From NCBI GenBank assembly GCA_038757905.1, contig JBCDGG010000002.1:13365-77364 (forward strand): a stretch of DNA of 64,000 nucleotides, written 5' to 3'. Shown piece after piece: positions 58,721 to 64,000 of this stretch (its first letter is position 1; each line of letters begins with the position of its first letter). A model generated the notes under the pieces. It was not told the DNA's origin and searched no databases. It worked only from the letters and a program-made list of their open reading frames with translations. Both the position numbers and the translations under genes were made by a program. Origin of the DNA: HLUCCA09 sp038757905 (GTDB lineage: Bacteria; Pseudomonadota; Alphaproteobacteria; Rhodobacterales; Rhodobacteraceae).

Positions 58721-59476
58721 ATGAGCCAGATCATTTCGATCCACTCGTTCCGTGGTGGAACCGGGAAGTCGAACACAACCGCAAATCTGGCGGCGCAGTT
58801 TGCCCTCACCGGCAAGCGCGTGGGTATTGTCGATACCGACATCCAAAGCCCGGGTATTCATGTGCTGTTTGGCCTTGACGGGTCGGCCATCGAAAAGTCA
58901 CTTAACGGGTTTCTCAGTGGTCAGCTGCCGATCGAAGAGGCCGCGCACGATGTGACAGGCACGTTGCCAAGCCCTGTGTCAGGGACGATCTACCTGATCC
59001 CCTCAAGCGCCAATGCCAGCGAGATCGTCAGCATTCTGCGCGAAGGCTATGACGTGGCCACGCTGACCGAGGGCTACAAGAAACTGGTCTCGGCGCTCAA
59101 CCTCGACGTCCTCTTGATCGACACGCACCCCGGGCTCAACGAAGAGACACTATTTTCCATCGCGATCTCCCATGGGCTGGTGATCGTGATGCGCCCCGAC
59201 CAGCAGGATTACGAGGGCACCGGCGTCACCGTCGAAGTGGCGCGGTCGCTGGACATCCCCAGTCTTGCTTTGGTCGTCAACAAGACGCCCGCCAGCTTTG
59301 ATGTGGCGGACGTGCGCGCGCGGGTCGAAGGCGCCTATGACGTCGACACCGTCACCGTGCTGCCCCATAGCGATGAGATGATGGCGCTCGCCAGCGGGGG
59401 CATCTTTTCGATGGTCTACCCAGATCATCCGCTGACAGCGCTTTACGCCGAACTGCGCGCCACCCTCAGCGCCTAA
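58721..59476 (+). CDS. MinD/ParA-like ATPase with RGGTGKS motif
   Basis: 251-residue P-loop ATPase of the deviant Walker A class. The motif HSFRGGTGKSNTTANLA has Arg11 where MinD/ParA proteins have the signature lysine (KGGxGK[ST]), with K16 as the P-loop lysine. Walker A' is VGIVDTDIQSPG and Walker B LDVLLIDTHPGLNEET; ALVVNKTPASFD is the nucleotide-base region. No C-terminal amphipathic helix of the MinD type is evident, so membrane association, if any, may be through the downstream membrane protein. It lies between the response regulator and the chimeric membrane protein genes. Expected role is spatial control or switching in this signalling set; inference. Confidence 0.87.
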   Translation: MSQIISIHSFRGGTGKSNTTANLAAQFALTGKRVGIVDTDIQSPGIHVLFGLDGSAIEKSLNGFLSGQLPIEEAAHDVTGTLPSPVSGTIYLIPSSANASEIVSILREGYDVATLTEGYKKLVSALNLDVLLIDTHPGLNEETLFSIAISHGLVIVMRPDQQDYEGTGVTVEVARSLDIPSLALVVNKTPASFDVADVRARVEGAYDVDTVTVLPHSDEMMALASGGIFSMVYPDHPLTALYAELRATLSA

Positions 59477-59485
59477 GTCCCCTCG

Positions 59486-62041
59486 ATGTCGCGCAAGCCC
59501 CTCATTTCTCGCGACGAGTTGCTAGGAGGAGCCCTGAAAGGCCGGCGGCAGCGCTCGGCGCAATCCGTTCTGGCGCTGATCGAGGCCAAAACCGCGCAGC
59601 TTAGCCGCGAGGCCGAAGTAACGCTCGCCCCCGAGTTCGGGAGCGCGTCGGCCACCGCGCGGACAGCGGACTATTTCAAAACCCTGGCTTCGTCGGACGG
59701 CAGCGCTGTGACGACGATCCACGAGTTGGAACGCTTTGCCCCGCAATGGGCCAGCCTTGTTCCGCAAAGCGCCGACATCCGCGCGGCCACGCTGAAACAG
59801 CTCTTTGACAAATACCAGGTCCCCCTGAGCCGGACGCCACGGTTGCAGGGGGCGCTTGGTGCGACAGACTTGGGCGTCATGAAAGCGTTTGAGGCACAGA
59901 CCTCAGGAGCGCTCGCCGATGCTTTTGCCGACACGCTCAGCCTTCGCGACCGCTTCGCCTGGCGCCGCGCCGCGATCACCGAAACTTTTGAGACCCTGCC
60001 GCCCTTCTGGACCGCCTTCGCGCTGACCGCGAATACGATGTTTGGCCCTTCGATCCTGGCCATGCCGATCGCATTCGCCGGGCTTGGGCCGCTGCTTGGT
60101 GTCGCGGTGCTGATCTTTTTGGCCGGCGTGAATGCCCTGACCTATGGATACCTTTCTGAGGCCTGCGCCCGAAACAGCGGCATCGCCCGGGGCAGCGGCA
60201 CCATCGGCTCGCTCGCCGCCAACTATCTTGGGCCTGTTCCCGCAAAGGCCCTACAGATCGCGCTGTTTGTCTTCTGCGCCCTTGTGGTCTTTGTCATTTT
60301 CGTCGGCTTCGGGGCCGCGGCCAGCCAGATGACCGGGCTCTACGAAGGGCTATGCGTTGGGCTGATCTTCGCGGTCGTCGCCTTTGTGCTGACACGCAAG
60401 ACGCTGCACCTCACCATCACCAGCGGGTTGATCGTAGGGGCCATCAACGTCGCGATGCTCACCATCATGATGGCCCTGGTGCTGTTCAGTACCCCGCTAG
60501 ACGTCTTCGGCCAGGCATTCGCCGCCACAGACATCAGCGTGCTGACCGAGCCGTCAACCCTGACCTTGGTTTTCGGGATCACGCTCTACGCCCTTTGCGC
60601 CCAGACGGCGGTGACCAACTGCGCGCAAACGGTGCTAAAGGCGGACCCATCCGGGCGGTCCCTGGCCCGGGGCAGCATCGCTGGCTTTGTCTTTTCGGTG
60701 GTGTTCTTTTGCGCCTGGATACTGGTCGTAAACGGCGCCTTGCCCGCCGAGGACATCCTGCAGGAAAGCAGCACCGCTCTGGGCCCGATGGCAGAGCGCG
60801 CCGGCGTTCAGATCCAAGTCTTTGGCGCCGTGTTCATCCTTCTCGCCTTTGGCACGTCGGCCATCGCGAACGGCCTTGGCGTGATAAACATGGGGCGGGA
60901 GATCCTAGAAGACTACCTCAACAGAGGCAGCGGCGACACCGGTCCAACGCGGGTCAGGGACGCCGATTTTACCGGACGTATGTCAGGCGTCCTGTCGCTG
61001 CCAAAGGAAGAGCGCCGCGTTCTAACCCACATCATGCGCTCAGACCCGATGGGCACAGCGCCGCCGGAGGGCATGACGGCAAGGGCATATCAAGAGGCCA
61101 TTCACACGCTGCAATCGCAGGGCCTGCTGACTCAATCAGCTGATGGCTTTCATGCCCAGGCAATGCTGCGCGTCCCAAAGGCCGCCAGCAGCGTTACGGA
61201 CCGGACCTTTGCCCGGACAGGCCGTGCAACCGAAAAGGCGCAACACGACCCTTCGACCACTCCGGCAAAGCGGCGAATCCAGTCTCAACTGTTACTGGCC
61301 ATCCCGCTGTTGCTCATCTTCCTTGCGGTTCAAGTGCTCTATGCCCTCGATCTGGTGTCCTTCACCTCGGCCCTCAACACCGTCGGGGTGCTCCTGGCCC
61401 CGCTCATAGCGGGAGTTTTCCCGTGCCTTCTGTTCAAGGCCGCGCGCAATGCCGGCCGCGATGTGTCTTGGAGGATGGGACGGTTTTGGGGCTCTTGGAC
61501 CGCAGTCTTCCTTGTGTGGGGGCTGTCTTTGGCGAGCTACCTTGTCCATGCGCTCGTTCTGTGGGATGCGCCCGCCAAGCAAGTGCTGGCGCTAGTCTTC
61601 GGCGCCGCGGTCCTGGTCCTGATCCTCATCGTGGCCCTGCGCGGCGCCTTCCGACCTACCCTTTTGATCGAAGTGTTCGATGATCGCGTCCGCGGCCATG
61701 GGATCCTCTACAGCTTCACCCGCGCTGGGCAGCCCCTCTCGCTTCCCCATAGGATCACCACCAAGGCAGGTGTCACGACCACGCATGTCGCCAGTGAGGG
61801 CAACTTAGAGCACGTGGATGGCGTTCAGGAACTGGCGATCGACACTTTCAAAGACACCAATCAGGTGCGGATCAGCACGCAAACTGTGAGCGCAGAGGGC
61901 GAGCTTTCTCCGACACCCACTTGGTTGGCACTGGGCACCAAACGCGGCCCGCTCCTGCTCGACCTGTCGAGACGCAATGGTCAGGTCAAAGCCACCTTCG
62001 GCCGCTCGGCCGAGCGTCTTGGGCTGCGTTTTCCGACATAG
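59486..62041 (+). CDS. Chimeric APC-type permease with soluble extensions
   Basis: 851 residues with an unusual domain order. Residues 1-165 are soluble. Residues 170-470 form about ten or eleven helices of the APC superfamily, resembling aromatic amino acid (HAAAP) permeases: TANTMFGPSILAMPIAFAGLGPLLGVAVLIFLAGVNALTYGYLSEACAR, then FGITLYALCAQTAVTNCAQTVLK. Residues 485-600 are soluble with a winged-helix-like EERRVLTHIMRS...ARAYQEAIHTLQSQGLL. Four more helices follow (about 610-720), then a beta-rich C-terminal domain (about 730-851). Possibly a transporter-derived receptor rather than a plain carrier. Nine bases after the MinD-like gene; no strong ribosome site, so coupling is likely. Confidence 0.75.
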   Translation: MSRKPLISRDELLGGALKGRRQRSAQSVLALIEAKTAQLSREAEVTLAPEFGSASATARTADYFKTLASSDGSAVTTIHELERFAPQWASLVPQSADIRAATLKQLFDKYQVPLSRTPRLQGALGATDLGVMKAFEAQTSGALADAFADTLSLRDRFAWRRAAITETFETLPPFWTAFALTANTMFGPSILAMPIAFAGLGPLLGVAVLIFLAGVNALTYGYLSEACARNSGIARGSGTIGSLAANYLGPVPAKALQIALFVFCALVVFVIFVGFGAAASQMTGLYEGLCVGLIFAVVAFVLTRKTLHLTITSGLIVGAINVAMLTIMMALVLFSTPLDVFGQAFAATDISVLTEPSTLTLVFGITLYALCAQTAVTNCAQTVLKADPSGRSLARGSIAGFVFSVVFFCAWILVVNGALPAEDILQESSTALGPMAERAGVQIQVFGAVFILLAFGTSAIANGLGVINMGREILEDYLNRGSGDTGPTRVRDADFTGRMSGVLSLPKEERRVLTHIMRSDPMGTAPPEGMTARAYQEAIHTLQSQGLLTQSADGFHAQAMLRVPKAASSVTDRTFARTGRATEKAQHDPSTTPAKRRIQSQLLLAIPLLLIFLAVQVLYALDLVSFTSALNTVGVLLAPLIAGVFPCLLFKAARNAGRDVSWRMGRFWGSWTAVFLVWGLSLASYLVHALVLWDAPAKQVLALVFGAAVLVLILIVALRGAFRPTLLIEVFDDRVRGHGILYSFTRAGQPLSLPHRITTKAGVTTTHVASEGNLEHVDGVQELAIDTFKDTNQVRISTQTVSAEGELSPTPTWLALGTKRGPLLLDLSRRNGQVKATFGRSAERLGLRFPT

Positions 62042-62082
62042 AGCCTTCGCGACACCAGCTCACCAGTCCCGATCGTCAGGCT

Positions 62083-62817
62083 CTAAAACCCGTATCGGTC
62101 CAGGATCTCCTGCAATGTCCCGTCCGTGGTCATCGCACTCAGACCGGTGTTGAAAGCCTCCATCAGTTCCGCATGGTTCTCGACTGCTTTCGCGATGACG
62201 AAATACTGGGGCTCGACGTTAAGCGGCGGGCTCATCGCTTCAACCTCTGCCGCACTCTCAGGCATGACAGAGTTTAGGATATGGGTCGCGACAATCCGAT
62301 CGGTCAGGATCAAGTCCACCCGACCCCGCAGCAACTTGCGCAGGTTCTCTTCGTCATCGTTGGCCGGGAAGGTGCTGTAGTCCTCTGGATCGAAATTCGG
62401 TGGCGGCGCGTAGCCGCGCACAATGCCAATCTTGTACTCGGTCAGATCTTCGAGGCTTTCAAAGGTGATATCGACATCCGCCCGCTTGAAGAACACGTAC
62501 TCGTTGGCTGGAAGCGGGTCTGAGAACACAAAGACCTCTTCCCGCTCTTCCCGGTGCCACATGGTGTAAAGCCCATCGAACCGGCCCGTCTCCGACCCCG
62601 ACATCGCCCGTTTCCACGGCAGGAAGCTCACGTCGGTCCCATATCCGCCGCGGTCAAAGGCTTCGCGTACAATCTCCGTGACAAACCCGTTGCCTTCAAG
62701 GTCAGCCCCGTAGAAGGGCGGCCATTCCGTCGACGCCAAGGACAATGTCTGGTCCTGAGCGTGGGCCGCTCCGCCCCATCCAAGAACAATCGCAGCAGCA
62801 AGAAGTAGACGTCGCAT
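62083..62817 (-). CDS. Periplasmic amino-acid-type binding protein (first)
   Basis: 244-residue exported protein of the PBPb (SBP_bac_3) family. Signal peptide MRRLLLAAAIVLGWGGAAHAQ. Mature part: LSLASTEWPPFYGADLEGNGFVTEIVREAFDRGGYGTDVSFLPWKRAM, and LRKLLRGRVDLILTDRIVATHIL near the hinge. ATG 62817 has AAAGGA nearby and gives the signal peptide; MPHGKDT from 62838 is less likely. There is no permease or ATPase gene next to it, so it is more likely a sensor subunit than part of an importer. Converges on the chimeric membrane protein gene with 41 bases between. Confidence 0.83.
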   Translation of the reverse strand: MRRLLLAAAIVLGWGGAAHAQDQTLSLASTEWPPFYGADLEGNGFVTEIVREAFDRGGYGTDVSFLPWKRAMSGSETGRFDGLYTMWHREEREEVFVFSDPLPANEYVFFKRADVDITFESLEDLTEYKIGIVRGYAPPPNFDPEDYSTFPANDDEENLRKLLRGRVDLILTDRIVATHILNSVMPESAAEVEAMSPPLNVEPQYFVIAKAVENHAELMEAFNTGLSAMTTDGTLQEILDRYGF

Positions 62818-62857
62818 AGTGTCCTTTCCATGGGGCACGGATCGCCGGCGCGCCCGG

Positions 62858-63616
62858 TCAGTTGTACATATTGTACTTCAGCTGAATTTCCCGGTAGGCC
62901 GCAGTTTCCTTGAACGCTTTCAATGCGTCAGAGAACTCCGCAGCCAAGACATCGTTGCCGGTCATCTCGCTAAACATGACATAACTTGGCGTTTGCGACA
63001 GAGTCGGACGCAAAGGTCGGACCTGGTCCATCACCCCAAGCCGATCCGCATCAACCAGGATGGGAAGCGTGCTATCGAGGATTGCGTCCACCCGTCCGGC
63101 CAGCAGCACCCGGATCAAGCTATCGCGCGAGTTGGCGTCCCTGCGCTCCATGCCTGCTTCGACCAATTGGGTCTCCATACCGCCAAACGAATAGCCCTTC
63201 ACCGTGGCGAATGACATGCCGGTCAATGCTGCCGGGTCAGAGGAGGTCAGCGGCGACGACTCGAGCACGAAAAGGGTCGTATCGAAGTGCAACAGCGGCT
63301 CGTCATGAAAGATCGCATAGGCGTCGCGTTCGGGCGTCATGGTCGCACAGAGCCCGCCATGGACGCTTTGGTCTTCGACCGACTTCAAGACACGGGTCCA
63401 CGGTGCCCGCTGGAACTCAACCTCGTAGCCCATGGCAGCGAATGCGCCTTCGGCGATCTCGGAGCAGGGCCCGCTCAGCTCCCCATCCGTCCAGACATAG
63501 AAGGGGCTCCAGCTTCGGTCCTCGACCGCGATCACCAGCTTGCCCTCCGCCCAGGCCGCACTCTGTATCACAAGAGCGACACACATAAAGCAGATCAGTT
63601 TGAAAGGGCGGAGCAT
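62858..63616 (-). CDS. Periplasmic amino-acid-type binding protein (second)
   Basis: 252-residue exported protein, same family as its neighbour. Signal peptide MLRPFKLICFMCVALVIQSAAWAEG. Mature part: KLVIAVEDRSWSPFYVWTDGELSGPCSEIAEGAFAAMGYEVEFQRAPWTRVLKSV and LIRVLLAGRVDAILDSTLPILVDADRLG. ATG 63616 (GGGGACTTGG ahead) is preferred to 63628. It precedes the first binding-protein gene by 40 bases on the same strand. Two mature cysteines might form a disulfide. The pair probably presents ligand to the kinase or to the chimeric protein, which is inferred from context. Confidence 0.82.
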   Translation of the reverse strand: MLRPFKLICFMCVALVIQSAAWAEGKLVIAVEDRSWSPFYVWTDGELSGPCSEIAEGAFAAMGYEVEFQRAPWTRVLKSVEDQSVHGGLCATMTPERDAYAIFHDEPLLHFDTTLFVLESSPLTSSDPAALTGMSFATVKGYSFGGMETQLVEAGMERRDANSRDSLIRVLLAGRVDAILDSTLPILVDADRLGVMDQVRPLRPTLSQTPSYVMFSEMTGNDVLAAEFSDALKAFKETAAYREIQLKYNMYN

Positions 63617-63628
63617 CCAAGTCCCCAT

Positions 63629-64000
63629 TAAAGAAACCCGTCGAATCGATCGCGTTACGTCAGTCTAAAGGATTGTCGGCGAAACACATCACTCACCGTC
63701 GAAGATTTTCCGAGTATCTGAACCGCCAAGGCGGCCGCTCTTGTGGTCCGTCCGTTTCGATCGTGGCCCGGGCTTCCGTTCCCGCGTTTGACGACTGGGC
63801 TGGTGGTAGGGGCATAGGACAGCAACCGCACCCGAGCTGACATTCCCTTCCCGCTTGAGGTGTCGAAGGACCGACTGACGCACTCTCACCCGTTACGCGC
63901 ATCCGCCGCACAGGGTACGTGACTGACCCCATGCGAATGTCAGCTATTGAAACCACGACCCAAGTCATCTGCTCTCGCAGCGAACTTCCGCTTTCCGCCC
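63629..64000. other. Gene-free end of window
   Basis: No supported gene in the last 372 bases; small frames on the minus strand lack motifs. The promoter of the two binding-protein genes probably lies within 63629-63720. Confidence 0.4.

Overview
The window is GC-rich, densely packed DNA from an alphaproteobacterium, most likely a Rhodobacterales/Roseobacter-type organism. This is inferred from the combination of a divergent PutA/PutR pair without an RHH domain, NnrS/NnrU, a TRAP transporter, a UgpC-type ABC system and a phnGHIJKL C-P lyase cluster. No rRNA, CRISPR array or intact insertion sequence was seen. One tRNA gene (tRNA-Thr, CGU) is present.

Layout. (1) 1-1682: the 3' part of an RND efflux pump gene. 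(2) 1700-8935: two divergent operons tied to nitrogen oxides. Leftward are DUF454, cupin, an ABC transporter (binding protein, permease, ATPase) and NnrS; rightward are an Rrf2/NsrR-like regulator, NnrS and NnrU. They share an intergenic region with a perfect FNR-type box and an NsrR-like palindrome. (3) 9282-12105: a DctP-DctQ-DctM TRAP transporter. (4) 12209-16206: a SWIM zinc-finger protein coupled to a large DUF6493-like protein. (5) 16315-21527: putA, divergent putR, and a universal stress protein. (6) 21706-29090: an iron-chelate or corrinoid uptake locus (AraC regulator, TonB-dependent receptor, methyltransferase, binding protein, two permeases, ATPase). (7) 29805-41978: phosphorus scavenging. 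A Ugp-like ABC transporter with a metallophosphodiesterase is divergent from a LysR regulator; next to it lie phnGHIJKL, divergent phnF and a phosphonate-cluster hexapeptide acyltransferase. (8) 42891-44714: a tyrosine-phosphatase-like protein, DUF1272, and a GlxA-type regulator. (9) 45462-54113: a mobile island starting at the 3' end of tRNA-Thr, with a large serine recombinase, a TraG/VirD4-like ATPase, a membrane-anchored trypsin-like protease, small unknown proteins and a short tyrosine recombinase, but no recognisable relaxase or mating-pore genes. (10) 54758-63616: a signalling and transport cassette made of a hybrid histidine kinase, a response regulator with a coiled-coil tail, a MinD/ParA-like ATPase with an Arg in place of the signature Lys, and an 851-residue chimeric APC-type membrane protein. 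Two periplasmic binding proteins converge on it.

The genes are organised in tightly coupled operons with many ATGA or TGATG stop/start overlaps. Perfect hairpins lie beside two binding-protein genes, a layout often used to raise binding-protein levels above those of membrane partners. The strongest candidates for undescribed biology are the kinase/MinD/chimeric-permease/binding-protein cassette (54758-63616) and the minimal transfer-like island at tRNA-Thr (45462-54113). Next is the nitric-oxide-linked ABC transporter between two NnrS genes (1700-8254).
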